Program-made: the position numbers and the translations under genes
Source of the DNA: JAHJCW01 sp965369995
GTDB taxonomy: Bacteria > Fidelibacterota > Marinisomatia > Marinisomatales > JAHJCW01
DNA: 64,000 nucleotides
Direction: 5' to 3'
Assembly (NCBI GenBank): GCA_965369995.1
Contig: CBDURO010000005.1
Location: forward strand, 1 to 64,000
In this document: piece by piece, positions 9,275-18,603 of the stretch
Position numbering within the stretch: position 1 is the first letter of the stretch
Layout: every line of letters begins with the position of its first letter
Notes under the pieces: model-generated
Database searches by the model: none
Told to the model about the DNA's origin: nothing
Seen by the model: only the letters and a program-made list of their open reading frames with translations

Positions 9275-9619
9275 TATGTTAATGTTTAATTAAATAATAT
9301 TAGTGCATATAAAATTAATCAAGAAAAATACGGTTAATATTATATCAATTCAAATTGGTAACAATTACAATATTATATTACATTTATTGATAACAAATGA
9401 TCAGAATACATTTTAAAGACAAATGCAAGATTATTGGATTAATGTCAGAAACATCTTGTGATGGTTTGGATTTGGAATGGTGGTAATAGCTAATGAAACA
9501 ATAAAAAGGAAACCATCCAATATTCAAGTGACGACCGGAGCAAAATATCCTGCCATTTTATGCAAAATTTGTATGGTCTAATTACCTAAATTAAAAATAC
9601 AATTATATAGGATTTTTAC
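9275..9619. other. Divergent intergenic region with a long hairpin
   Basis: This gap separates leftward meaB from the rightward M16 protease gene and should hold both promoters; no consensus promoter is obvious by eye. The flanks are very AT-rich, but about 9420-9580 has a more mixed composition. There, GATGGTTT (9460-9467) can pair with AAACCATC (9510-9517), extendable by TTG/CAA with one bulged T, around a loop of about 40 bases. A 34-codon frame runs from an ATG at 9477 to a TAA at 9579. I recognise no product, and it may be chance. A gene remnant or a structured leader is possible. Confidence 0.35.
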
Positions 9620-12202
9620 ATGATTAAAAACAAAATTACAAATTTATTAATTACCATAAGTTTAATTATACTATTTACACCATTAATGTGTGGTGCTCAA
9701 TCCTTGCCAAGAGGTGTGTCTATTCACATTTTAGACAATGGGTTGCAGGTGTTGCTGATAGAAAATCCCGCTCTTCCTATGGTAGGAGTTAATACTGTAG
9801 TAAAAGTAGGTTCTGCTTATGAAACTTTTGCTACTTCCGGTATGAGCCATATGCTGGAGCATCTATTATTTAACGGAACGAATAGTCGTACTCAGAAACA
9901 ACTTTACGATGACACAGATCGCATCGGAGGGTATAATAACGCTAATACTTCAGAATATTACACAAACTACATGATGGTTACGCCAGCTGAAAACATCGTT
10001 AACGGCATGGAGATCCAAGCCGATATGTTGTTTAATTCGACTCTTCCTGAAGCCAAATTTCAAAAAGAAAAGGGTATCGTTTTAGAAGAGATTTCAAAAT
10101 CACTGGGTAGTCCTACAGAACAAATAAATCGAAATTTAATTTCGATACTATACAAAGGACATGCTCTATCGTTACCAACACTTGGCACATATGCTACTAT
10201 AGAAGCCATGGATAGAGACGTAGTTTATAAATTTTATAAAAATAATTATGTACCTAACAATATGATTTTGAGCGTTATAGGTAATTTTAATAGTAATGAT
10301 ATGCTAAATAATATCAATAAGATTTATGGTAAATATCCGCCCGGAGAAGTATTCCACGGTACAAGTGAAAATTGGTCATTAGGATTTGATAATGAATTCC
10401 TTACAGTGCCAAAAAAAAGTATTTATCATCGATTTTATAACGGCGAAGAATTGCAACTCCAACTTCTTTTTAAAATACCGAATGATTATACAACTGCATT
10501 TTACTCATTATTGGATATCAAACTTGATGATAGTAGTTCAAAATTAGAAGATATTATATCCAATAAATTTGGTGAAAATTTTCAATCTGTAAAATTACAA
10601 GCTATCGAGTCACCTTTAACTGCATATCTTGAAGCAAGATTAATTATTACTAATAATACTTCGATTGATGAAATTATCGAATCAGTTAGCAGTTATTTGC
10701 GGAATAATTCATGGGAATTCTCTAAAGAAAGGTTGGATACTGAAGCGACAAAAGCACGTACGGACTTCTTAAAAAATATTGAAAAACCGCATATGTTTGG
10801 TATATACAATGCTCACGAATTTGCGGTAAACGGAATTGAAGCAGTATTAGCATCTTACTCCGGTGCTATTTATTATGAAGCTGCTGAAAAATTGCAGCAA
10901 TTAAATATCGGTTCTGAACCGATATTTATTCTACAACATCCTGCAAAAATGAAAACTGAGACAAGTGAGAATGCTATTGTCTCAGAAAAACTATTCGAGT
11001 CAGATGGATTATCACCTGCTTTAATTGTAAAGCAGAATGCAGATAGTAAATTATTGGCAATTCACTATTTAATTGGACATAAAGCTTCATTGGAATCTGA
11101 ATATGGTAAAGACACCGCAAAAATTCTACATGAATGTTTTGGTGACCGGATGAAATCTGATAAAAATAGTCAAATTAGCAGCAAATTTGGATTATCCATT
11201 ACTGTGAATGATAATGAATACATTCCAATGGATGACATATACCTTAATCCTGATTTTGGATATATCAGAGTTGAGGCATTAAGTGATGACATCCCTGCTG
11301 TTATAAATTATTTAAATGCCGAATTGCAAAATTTTATCCCAAGCGAAACTGAATACCAAAATGCGATAAAGAAATTTGGTAAACCAAATCCGATGATAAT
11401 GGGTAGAAAAGATCCCGCAGAAGAACTTTTTAAAGATAATTATAAGAGACTTGTTTATGAAGAAGATCAATATCTGAGAAATGAAGACTATCCTTCTTAT
11501 GAACAATTACTACAATTCAGAGATATTTACTTTAGTCCAAGTAACATGGTTATCTCGATCGTTTCATCTGCTGCACCTGAAACGATAAAAGATGAATTTT
11601 CGTCCTTTTCCACAAGTGAAAATATTGAATATGAACCTGTTTATTTCAAACATATCAAGTTACAACAAGAAAAACAAAACATTGATAAACAAGGTGGTGG
11701 AAATCGTTCGTATTTATTCTGGGGATTTAGTACATCAATTGAAGAAAAAGATAAACCTGCATTGCAAGCTCTATCACTAATTTTAAGCGAAAAAATCGTA
11801 TTTGATATTCGTGAAAAACAAGGAATGGCTTATCATATGAGAGCGGGAATTAATGTAATTGATGACCGCGCATTATTCTATATTAACCAAGGTACCAGAT
11901 CACAGAATGTTGATAAACTTCTGAAACAATATCCAAAATTCTTCAAAAAATCGATATTAAATGATATTACATCTGCGTCTTTACAAAAATCTATTAATAT
12001 GTATCTGGGTAGAATGATGTTTCGGCGATTATCGAGTATTAATCAAGCGTATTATTTAGGATATTCATATTATTTTCATCAAGATATAAAACATGACAAA
12101 ACTTTTCTCGATGACTTACAAAATGTATCAATTAACAATGTAATGTATGTTGCGGATAAGTATTTAAATGTAAATAATCCTGTTACTGTTGTTGTAAAGT
12201 AA
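9620..12202 (+). CDS. M16 family zinc protease, exported
   Basis: Insulinase/pitrilysin-family metallopeptidase of 860 residues with a signal peptide (hydrophobic residues 8-25, cleavage near CGAQS). It therefore probably acts in the periplasm or at the outer membrane. The inverted zinc motif H77-M-L-E80-H81 is intact, and the third ligand is probably E157 in VLEEISKS. The second half (LFWGFSTSIEE, REKQGMAYHM) is the non-catalytic M16 domain, including the conserved arginine/tyrosine-type loop, so both halves are on one chain. It is preceded by the divergent gap and followed by 163 bases before trxA, so it is likely a single-gene unit. Its substrate is unknown. Confidence 0.9.
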   Translation: MIKNKITNLLITISLIILFTPLMCGAQSLPRGVSIHILDNGLQVLLIENPALPMVGVNTVVKVGSAYETFATSGMSHMLEHLLFNGTNSRTQKQLYDDTDRIGGYNNANTSEYYTNYMMVTPAENIVNGMEIQADMLFNSTLPEAKFQKEKGIVLEEISKSLGSPTEQINRNLISILYKGHALSLPTLGTYATIEAMDRDVVYKFYKNNYVPNNMILSVIGNFNSNDMLNNINKIYGKYPPGEVFHGTSENWSLGFDNEFLTVPKKSIYHRFYNGEELQLQLLFKIPNDYTTAFYSLLDIKLDDSSSKLEDIISNKFGENFQSVKLQAIESPLTAYLEARLIITNNTSIDEIIESVSSYLRNNSWEFSKERLDTEATKARTDFLKNIEKPHMFGIYNAHEFAVNGIEAVLASYSGAIYYEAAEKLQQLNIGSEPIFILQHPAKMKTETSENAIVSEKLFESDGLSPALIVKQNADSKLLAIHYLIGHKASLESEYGKDTAKILHECFGDRMKSDKNSQISSKFGLSITVNDNEYIPMDDIYLNPDFGYIRVEALSDDIPAVINYLNAELQNFIPSETEYQNAIKKFGKPNPMIMGRKDPAEELFKDNYKRLVYEEDQYLRNEDYPSYEQLLQFRDIYFSPSNMVISIVSSAAPETIKDEFSSFSTSENIEYEPVYFKHIKLQQEKQNIDKQGGGNRSYLFWGFSTSIEEKDKPALQALSLILSEKIVFDIREKQGMAYHMRAGINVIDDRALFYINQGTRSQNVDKLLKQYPKFFKKSILNDITSASLQKSINMYLGRMMFRRLSSINQAYYLGYSYYFHQDIKHDKTFLDDLQNVSINNVMYVADKYLNVNNPVTVVVK

Positions 12203-12222
12203 AAATTGTAACGTACTTTACA
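12193..12222 (+). terminator. Possible weak terminator after the M16 gene
   Basis: TGTAAAGTA (12193-12201) and TACTTTACA (12214-12222) form a perfect 9-base-pair inverted repeat with a 12-base loop. It overlaps the stop codon and is followed by an AT-rich stretch without a long T-run. Position at a gene end before a 140-base gap supports termination, but the stem is AT-rich and weak. Confidence 0.3.
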
Positions 12223-12365
12223 TTATAATTCGTAACTAATTAAATAAATTCACATCTCATAATGAAAAATATTATCTTTTTTAGAAAATATTATTTATTG
12301 AATCATCAGAGACTGTTAAATTGATTTGCTAAAAATTAGATATTTATTAAAGAAATGGAGGAAAT

Positions 12366-12692
12366 GTGGGAGAGAATGTTATAGAAATTACCGATCAGAA
12401 TTTTGAATCTGAGGTATTGCAGTCCGAAACACCGGTTGTAATTGATTTTTGGGCGGAATGGTGCGGACCTTGCAAAACGATTGCTCCTGTGATTGACGAA
12501 TTAGCAGATGAATATCTAACAAAAGTAAAATTTGGCAAAGTAAATGTTGATTTTAATCAGCAAACTGCCATGAAGTATGGAATACGCAGTATTCCGAGTT
12601 TATTAATATTCAAAGATGGTTCAGTAGTAAATCAAATTATTGGTTCAGTTCCGAAAGATAGTATTGTTAAACTTTTAGAAGAAACGATATAG
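12366..12692 (+). CDS. trxA: Thioredoxin
   Basis: Small thiol-disulfide reductase of 108 residues with no signal peptide, hence cytoplasmic. The active site is W32-C33-G-P-C36, and the cis-proline loop is SIPSLLIF. The reading starts at a GTG (12366). GGAGG ends 4 bases before it, a rather short spacing, but the frame and family length agree. ATGs at 12355 and 12364 are out of frame. Thioredoxin reductase follows 9 bases after the stop, so the complete thioredoxin couple is one transcription unit. Confidence 0.95.
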   Translation: MGENVIEITDQNFESEVLQSETPVVIDFWAEWCGPCKTIAPVIDELADEYLTKVKFGKVNVDFNQQTAMKYGIRSIPSLLIFKDGSVVNQIIGSVPKDSIVKLLEETI

Positions 12693-12701
12693 GATTTATT
12701 A

Positions 12702-13637
12702 ATGACCGAAAAAATGAAAAGGAATGTTATTATTATCGGTTCCGGACCTGCGGGATTGACCGCTGCAATTTATGCAGCACGTGCAAATTTAAAACCCCTT
12801 ATTTTTGAAGGAAATCAACCGGGTGGACAGTTGACAATTACAACTGAAGTTGAAAATTATCCCGGATTTCCAAAGGGTATTACCGGTCCAGAATTGATGG
12901 ATTTATTTCGTGAGCAAGCTCAACGATTTGGAGCTGAAACCGTATTTAAAAATGTTACTAAAGTAGATTTTAGTAATAAACCCTTCAAAGTATGGATTGG
13001 GGATGAGGAATATTCAAGTGATTCAATTATTATAGCAACCGGCGCTTCAGCTATGATGCTTGGTTTGGAATCAGAAAAAAAGTTATTTGGATATGGGGTC
13101 TCTGCCTGTGCAACATGCGATGGGTTTTTCTACAAAGAGAAAAAAGTACTTGTAATTGGTGGAGGTGACTCAGCTTTGGAAGAAGCATTATTTTTAACAA
13201 AATTTGCTTCTGAAGTTTGGTTAGTACATCGTCGGGATGAATTTCGAGGATCGAAAATTATGCGGGATCGTGTATTTAAACATCCCAAAATACATGTACA
13301 TTGGAATTCAGTTGTAGATGAGTTTTTAGGGACAACAGAGTCCGGTTTGACAGGCGTAACTTTAAAAGATACTAAAACCGGTGAAACACGTGAGGATTCT
13401 TGTGATGGAGTTTTTATTGCAATTGGACATCGACCAAATACTACAATATTTGAAGGTATTGTAAAATTGGATGATAAAAAATACATCGTCACTAAGTCGG
13501 GAAGTACAGCAACTAATATACCAGGTGTCTTCGCTTGCGGCGATGTTCAAGATTATAAATATAGACAAGCCGTTACGGCTGCGGGTTCAGGTTGTGCTGC
13601 AACAATAGATGCGGAGCATTTTTTAGAAGAATTATAA
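12702..13637 (+). CDS. trxB: Thioredoxin reductase
   Basis: FAD- and NADPH-dependent enzyme that re-reduces thioredoxin. The 311-residue protein shows the FAD-binding GSGPAGLTAAIYAARA near the N-terminus. The redox pair is C136-A-T-C139-D. The NADPH motif GGGDSALEEALFL is followed by HRRDEFRGS, whose arginines contact the NADPH phosphate. The closing FAD motif GVFACGDVQD is present. It lies directly downstream of trxA, its expected partner. Confidence 0.96.
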   Translation: MTEKMKRNVIIIGSGPAGLTAAIYAARANLKPLIFEGNQPGGQLTITTEVENYPGFPKGITGPELMDLFREQAQRFGAETVFKNVTKVDFSNKPFKVWIGDEEYSSDSIIIATGASAMMLGLESEKKLFGYGVSACATCDGFFYKEKKVLVIGGGDSALEEALFLTKFASEVWLVHRRDEFRGSKIMRDRVFKHPKIHVHWNSVVDEFLGTTESGLTGVTLKDTKTGETREDSCDGVFIAIGHRPNTTIFEGIVKLDDKKYIVTKSGSTATNIPGVFACGDVQDYKYRQAVTAAGSGCAATIDAEHFLEEL

Positions 13638-13677
13638 TAATAACTTCCGATTCATCAAAAAATATATGGAGTAAAAG

Positions 13678-14379
13678 ATGAGTCCAAGAAGTAAGCTTAT
13701 TTATAGAATTGAAAACCTAAAGAAAACGTATGGTGATCGAACCGTACTTCAAATAGGTAGATTGCAATTCCATCCTGGTACAATTTATGGATTAATTGGA
13801 CCAATAGGTTCGGGAAAAACGACATTATTAAAAATTATGTCAGCTCTGGAGAAACCGACTTCAGGCATAATCGAATACGATTCGGAACCTTTTCAAACCA
13901 ATTGGTTTGGTAAATTAAAAAAATATTCGGATATCTATTTTGCAAATTCAGATTTGCTGCAACAAAATTTATCTATTAGTCAAATTGCTAGAAAATATTA
14001 TTCGAAAAAAATTGACAATATTAGAACAAAGTATTTTTCAAAAGGCAATAAAGAAAAATTATGGACAATCCCATTAAATTCTTTATCACCGGGAGAAAAA
14101 TCTTGGATAAATTGCATATTGGCAGTTGAAAGCGACCCACGGGTATTGATGATTGATGATTATGGAACCTTAATGGATTATGAAATGGAATTCGAATTTC
14201 GTAAACGAATACAAAAGATGAACCGGGATTTAGGAACTACAATAATTCTAGCTTCCCCGACCGATCAAATCATTAAAAAATTTGCTTCCGTAATTATTTA
14301 TATGGATAATGGTCATGTATCAAAAATCCGATCCGGTACATCAAAATCGTTCAAACGAACTCGACAAACAAGAAAATAA
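13678..14379 (+). CDS. ABC ATPase-like protein with degenerate catalytic motifs
   Basis: Single ABC domain of 233 residues. Walker A GPIGSGKTT (41-49) is intact and the signature reads LSPGE (136-140). Walker B is VLMIDD, so the catalytic glutamate position is D161. The H-loop histidine is replaced (ASPTD, around residue 193). The protein can probably bind ATP but should hydrolyse it poorly. There is no permease gene beside it: trxB is upstream and a deacetylase-family gene starts 2 bases downstream. A basic, arginine/lysine-rich tail ends the protein. The role is unknown; it could pair with a second ATPase or act as a regulatory ATP-binding subunit. Confidence 0.8.
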   Translation: MSPRSKLIYRIENLKKTYGDRTVLQIGRLQFHPGTIYGLIGPIGSGKTTLLKIMSALEKPTSGIIEYDSEPFQTNWFGKLKKYSDIYFANSDLLQQNLSISQIARKYYSKKIDNIRTKYFSKGNKEKLWTIPLNSLSPGEKSWINCILAVESDPRVLMIDDYGTLMDYEMEFEFRKRIQKMNRDLGTTIILASPTDQIIKKFASVIIYMDNGHVSKIRSGTSKSFKRTRQTRK

Positions 14380-14381
14380 AA

Positions 14382-15323
14382 GTGGTCACTTGCTTAATCA
14401 CATCTGAGAAATTTAAAGATCATATAACAGGTCCTGGATTCCCTGAATCGCCTGAGCGGCTTGATGCAATTATAGATCATTTAGAATCAACCGGATTGTG
14501 TAATGAATTGGATGTTGTTGAGCCAAATCGGAAAGATAAGAGTTTGTGCAAATTAGTCCATGATGATGAATACATTACAAGAGTTAGGCAAGCTTGCGAA
14601 CTTGGAGCACCTATAGTTGATACTGGTGATAACCCTATTTCTAAAAATTCCTATGATACAGCATTATTAGCAGTCGGAGGAATAACAGAAGCTGTTGATA
14701 GAGTTTTTACCGGCAAAGCCAACAATGCAATGGCATTGCTTCGTCCGCCTGGGCATCATGCTGAAAAAGGGATGGCTATGGGATTTTGCTTATTCAATAA
14801 TGTTGCAATCGCTGCAAGATATGCGCAACAGAATTATGAAGTTGAAAAAGTTGCCATTATTGATTTTGATGTACATCATGGAAATGGAACGCAACATATA
14901 TTTGAATCAGACCCTACTGTAATGTATGTCAGTTTGCATCAATATCCGTTTTATCCGGGTAGCGGCTCAGCCGATGAAATAGGCAGTGGAGACGCAAAAG
15001 GGACTACTATCAATTATCCACTAAAAGCAGGAGTTGGCGATAAGGAATTCATTGATATTTTCGATAATTCCATATCAGATAAAGTATTAAAGTATAATCC
15101 GGATTTAATTATAGTTTCAGCCGGTTTCGACGCTCATATGAGCGATCCAATCGGAGGATTGAGAGTAACTACAGAAGGTTATCATAATATATCGAAGACG
15201 ATTAATAAATTAGCCGGTGAGGTATGTGGTGGTAAAATTATATCATCTCTCGAAGGTGGTTATAATTTAAAAGCTTTAGCTGAAAGCGTTGCAGCGCATT
15301 TAATAGCACTAAAAGGGAAATAA
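14382..15323 (+). CDS. Histone deacetylase / acetoin utilization (AcuC-like) family hydrolase
   Basis: Zinc-dependent arginase-fold deacetylase of 313 residues. The charge-relay and zinc residues are visible: PPGHHAE (H125, H126), DFDVHHGNGT (D163 and H165 as ligands) and AGFDAHMSDP with the third ligand aspartate. Bacterial members remove acetyl groups from proteins, polyamines or acetyl-CoA synthetase; which applies here cannot be read. The start is a GTG two bases after the ABC-like gene stop, suggesting cotranscription. Confidence 0.9.
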   Translation: MVTCLITSEKFKDHITGPGFPESPERLDAIIDHLESTGLCNELDVVEPNRKDKSLCKLVHDDEYITRVRQACELGAPIVDTGDNPISKNSYDTALLAVGGITEAVDRVFTGKANNAMALLRPPGHHAEKGMAMGFCLFNNVAIAARYAQQNYEVEKVAIIDFDVHHGNGTQHIFESDPTVMYVSLHQYPFYPGSGSADEIGSGDAKGTTINYPLKAGVGDKEFIDIFDNSISDKVLKYNPDLIIVSAGFDAHMSDPIGGLRVTTEGYHNISKTINKLAGEVCGGKIISSLEGGYNLKALAESVAAHLIALKGK

Positions 15324-15325
15324 TA

Positions 15326-15958
15326 ATGAAAAGAATATATCGTTCACAAGAAGATCGAATAATTGCAGGTGTCTGTGGTGGTTTTGCAGAATACTTAGGA
15401 ATAGATCCTACACTTGTCCGTTTAGTATGGATATTCTTCACAATCTTTGGCGGACTGGGAATCTTAGCTTATATATTTTCAATAATCTTAATTTCAGAAA
15501 AAGATGGCTCAAAAGCCAAAGAGATTAAAGTAGATGACGATCACGATGAGAAATTAGTTTTATGGGGTGTTGTTATAATCATTGTGGGAATATTACTATT
15601 CTTTCGACATCGACCAATGGTGGGTATGATGTGGCATGCTGTAAGCGGCAATTGGTTTAATATTCTATTCGCGATTGCTTTAATCGGAGTCGGAATTTAT
15701 ATCTTGATAAATCGTAGAGATGGCGAAGATAAACCATTTAATAAATTGCGAATTGCCGGATTGCATTTATCGGAAACCGATAAAAAAATTGCCGGAGTGT
15801 GTGGTGGTATTGCCGAGTCAGTAAATATTGATTCTACAATAATTAGATTAATTTGGGTTTTGGGTTCACTTTTAAGTGCCGGAATTGGAATTGTACTTTA
15901 TATTATTTGTATGCTTGTTTTTAGTAAACCATTAGATGATATAATTGAAACGAAATGA
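15326..15958 (+). CDS. Membrane protein with two PspC domains
   Basis: 210 residues with a PspC domain at each end (about 1-55 and 145-205). Each has the hallmark IAGVCGGxAE, then a conserved VRLVW/IRLIW helix and a membrane segment. Between them is a hydrophobic block with two membrane helices resembling the DUF5668/LiaF transmembrane region. Such proteins belong to envelope-stress systems like phage shock, but no PspA or PspF gene is nearby. The gene starts 2 bases after the deacetylase gene, and its stop overlaps the next start by 4 bases (ATGA). Confidence 0.85.
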   Translation: MKRIYRSQEDRIIAGVCGGFAEYLGIDPTLVRLVWIFFTIFGGLGILAYIFSIILISEKDGSKAKEIKVDDDHDEKLVLWGVVIIIVGILLFFRHRPMVGMMWHAVSGNWFNILFAIALIGVGIYILINRRDGEDKPFNKLRIAGLHLSETDKKIAGVCGGIAESVNIDSTIIRLIWVLGSLLSAGIGIVLYIICMLVFSKPLDDIIETK

Positions 15959-16929
15959 ATATTCAAAATAACAGGTTCAAAGAAATATTAGATGGATTTT
16001 CTGAAAAGAATATTTTAGTAATTGGTGATTTGATGTTAGATGCTTATTTTTGGGGAAAAACCGAGCGGATTTCTCCAGAAGCTCCTGTGCCTATTGTGGA
16101 AGTTCATCGAACAAATTTTAATCCGGGTGGAGCCGGAAATGTTGCACTAAATTTGGCTGAATTGGGTAGCAAAGTATCGGTCTTGGCGGTAATAGGTAAC
16201 GATGCCAATGGAGATACATTGCTTAGTCAATTAAAAAGAGTAAAAATTGACGTATCACCAATTATTGTGTTAGATAATTATCAAACTCCGATTAAAACAA
16301 GGGTGATTGCACAAGATCAACAAGTCATCAGAATTGATCAAGAAAATAATTCAATTGATTCAAAATTAATTTTACCTAGAATTGAGGAATCATTAAAACA
16401 TAACTTGGAAAAATTCGATGGCGTCATCTTGGCGGATTACAATAAGGGATTATTTTCTGTAGAAGTTATAAGTTTCATATTAAATGTCACAAAAAATTTA
16501 TCTACACCCATATATGTTGATCCGAAATGGGATAATTTCTTTGAATATAAAAATATACATTTTTTTAAACCAAATGCTGCGGAATTTCAAAAAGCGGTAG
16601 GAAATAATTATCAAAAAGATAATTTCATTAAGTACGGTACTCGGATGAGGGAAAAGTTAAACACCAATATTCTCTTGGTTACAAAAGGTTCAGAAGGAGC
16701 CGTTCTCTTTACCAAAGAAGGAAATTGTTCAATTCCTACCGAAGAACACAGCGTTCATGATGTATCCGGGGCAGGAGATACAGTAATTTCCACATTTACC
16801 TTAGCAGATTTATGTGGTGCAAGTGCAATTGAAGCAGCAAACATCGCAAATATTGCTGCAAGTATTGTATGTGCGCAAGTTGGTGTAGTACCTATTCAAC
16901 TCAATGATTTACTGCAATCAATAAGATAA
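15955..16929 (+). CDS. rfaE1: D-glycero-beta-D-manno-heptose-7-phosphate kinase (RfaE1/HldE kinase domain)
   Basis: PfkB-family sugar kinase of 324 residues. The N-terminal GDLMLDAYFWGKTERISPEA is typical of RfaE domain I. GGAGNVALNLAELG and the catalytic anion-hole motif SGAGDT near the C-terminus complete the ribokinase fold. It makes heptose-1,7-bisphosphate for ADP-heptose and LPS inner core. The adenylyltransferase domain II is absent, so the gene is the split form and the partner must lie elsewhere. The GT9 and waaA genes in this window would use or extend the same pathway. Confidence 0.9.
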   Translation: MNIQNNRFKEILDGFSEKNILVIGDLMLDAYFWGKTERISPEAPVPIVEVHRTNFNPGGAGNVALNLAELGSKVSVLAVIGNDANGDTLLSQLKRVKIDVSPIIVLDNYQTPIKTRVIAQDQQVIRIDQENNSIDSKLILPRIEESLKHNLEKFDGVILADYNKGLFSVEVISFILNVTKNLSTPIYVDPKWDNFFEYKNIHFFKPNAAEFQKAVGNNYQKDNFIKYGTRMREKLNTNILLVTKGSEGAVLFTKEGNCSIPTEEHSVHDVSGAGDTVISTFTLADLCGASAIEAANIANIAASIVCAQVGVVPIQLNDLLQSIR

Positions 16930-16980
16930 ATTTAACTGATTAATTATAATCAATTTAATTTATAGTTAAGATTTTGACTC

Positions 16981-18603
16981 ATGAAAAAAATATTCGGTAT
17001 AGCATTAATTTTTAATATTTTACTTTCTCAGCCTGATTCACGTTTTGAAGCATTTGATTGGATTCTATATCGGCAAACCGGAAGAATTAATTCTATTACT
17101 GAAGGATATAATTATGCCTATTTCGCGACTCAAAATGCTGGAATATTACGATTCCAATTATATCAAAATCGGTTTGAGGAACCGATAACTACAGCTCAGG
17201 GGTTGGCAGATAATCAAATACTTGCGGTACATTTTGACCAAAACACCGGAATACTTTGGGTGGCGTCAGAGAATTTTATTGACTATTCTTATAATGCTGA
17301 AGGGAATTGGTTTCACATAGATTTAAACGAAACAGGATTGCATCGTGAAGCGCATATACAACAAATAGGATCATCTAATAATTATATCTGGTTAAATGCT
17401 GGAAGTACCTTTTTAAAGTTGGACAAAGTATCGGGAATTGTGATGGGGTTGTTACCGGTACCAGATGAGGATGATATAATTTGGAGTAGTAAACGAGAAC
17501 AATATTTGGATATACCAAATAGTTTAAAAAATTATATTATAATGGACGGATGGATAATGAATTATAATCAGTTTATTGATCCGTTTGGCAAAATTGTTTT
17601 ACCGACTACTTTTTACTTTGGTAAAAATAGCGAAGTATATATTGGTATGGAAAACGGTACGATTCTTAATGGTGATGGACAAATGGAAACATTTTATCCG
17701 TTTAGTATTGGATTGAATAACACGGATGTTACTGCATTTACAAAACGTAATGATTTATGGATCGCTGGACGCAATAATTTTAATGCAAAAGGAATTACCA
17801 AATACAATTTTCGTCAAAATTATTTTCAACATATCGATTATGAAAATTCAATTAATTTAAGATCGCAACCATTTTACTCCATATTAAAAACGGATAAGGA
17901 AATATGGTTTGGAGGTAACTCAGCGATTTCAATATACAATAGAAAGAAAGACTATTGGCGAGAAATCACAGAAGCTAATGGTATTCCTAATGGAAGGATT
18001 ACTTCAATGGTTGAAGATACATCTTCAATTTGGGTCGGTACAACGAGAGGATTGGTGAAAATATCAACAATCAGCAAGCGTGCTGAACAAACAGATTTTG
18101 GAAATTTATTGAGTTTGCGAAGAATAAATGACCTCGAAATTGTTAATGGAAATTTATGGATTGCTACGGATAGTTATTTATTAATATATGATCCAAAAAA
18201 CAATTTGTTAACTGATTTTAAAAGATTTGGAAATATAAATTTAATAAAAAAGAGAAAAAATATTTTTACCAAGTTTACCAACTTATATCAAAATGATGAA
18301 AGAATTTACGTTTCTACTCCGGTTGGGATATTAAATTATAATATTCAAGATGAATATTGGACTGTGATAGTGGAACCATCAGCTTATGCGGGTAGTAAAG
18401 TAAATAATTTGGTCATTGCAAACGGATATTGTTTTATTGGTACTAATAACGGTATTTGGCAAATTAACCTTGATGACGGATATTCACAATTGTATGATTA
18501 TCCTTTTATTGGCTCAGTGCAGGATATGTATATTCAGGGTAATACTTTATTGATCGGAAGTGATAATGGTCTAATTAAATATTTATGGAAGAAAAACTTA
18601 TGA
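16981..18603 (+). CDS. Exported beta-propeller protein (two-component-regulator-propeller-like)
   Basis: 540 residues with a short signal peptide (residues 1-16, ending near LSQPDS). Repeats such as LWVASENF, IWFGGNSAISIYN, IWVGTTRGLVKI and LWIATDSYLLIYD are the repeats seen in the periplasmic sensor half of hybrid two-component regulators. No kinase or membrane domain follows, so this is a free periplasmic or surface propeller. The stop overlaps the start of the GWxTD gene by 4 bases (ATGA), so the two are translationally coupled and likely act together. The exact function is unknown. Confidence 0.75.
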   Translation: MKKIFGIALIFNILLSQPDSRFEAFDWILYRQTGRINSITEGYNYAYFATQNAGILRFQLYQNRFEEPITTAQGLADNQILAVHFDQNTGILWVASENFIDYSYNAEGNWFHIDLNETGLHREAHIQQIGSSNNYIWLNAGSTFLKLDKVSGIVMGLLPVPDEDDIIWSSKREQYLDIPNSLKNYIIMDGWIMNYNQFIDPFGKIVLPTTFYFGKNSEVYIGMENGTILNGDGQMETFYPFSIGLNNTDVTAFTKRNDLWIAGRNNFNAKGITKYNFRQNYFQHIDYENSINLRSQPFYSILKTDKEIWFGGNSAISIYNRKKDYWREITEANGIPNGRITSMVEDTSSIWVGTTRGLVKISTISKRAEQTDFGNLLSLRRINDLEIVNGNLWIATDSYLLIYDPKNNLLTDFKRFGNINLIKKRKNIFTKFTNLYQNDERIYVSTPVGILNYNIQDEYWTVIVEPSAYAGSKVNNLVIANGYCFIGTNNGIWQINLDDGYSQLYDYPFIGSVQDMYIQGNTLLIGSDNGLIKYLWKKNL

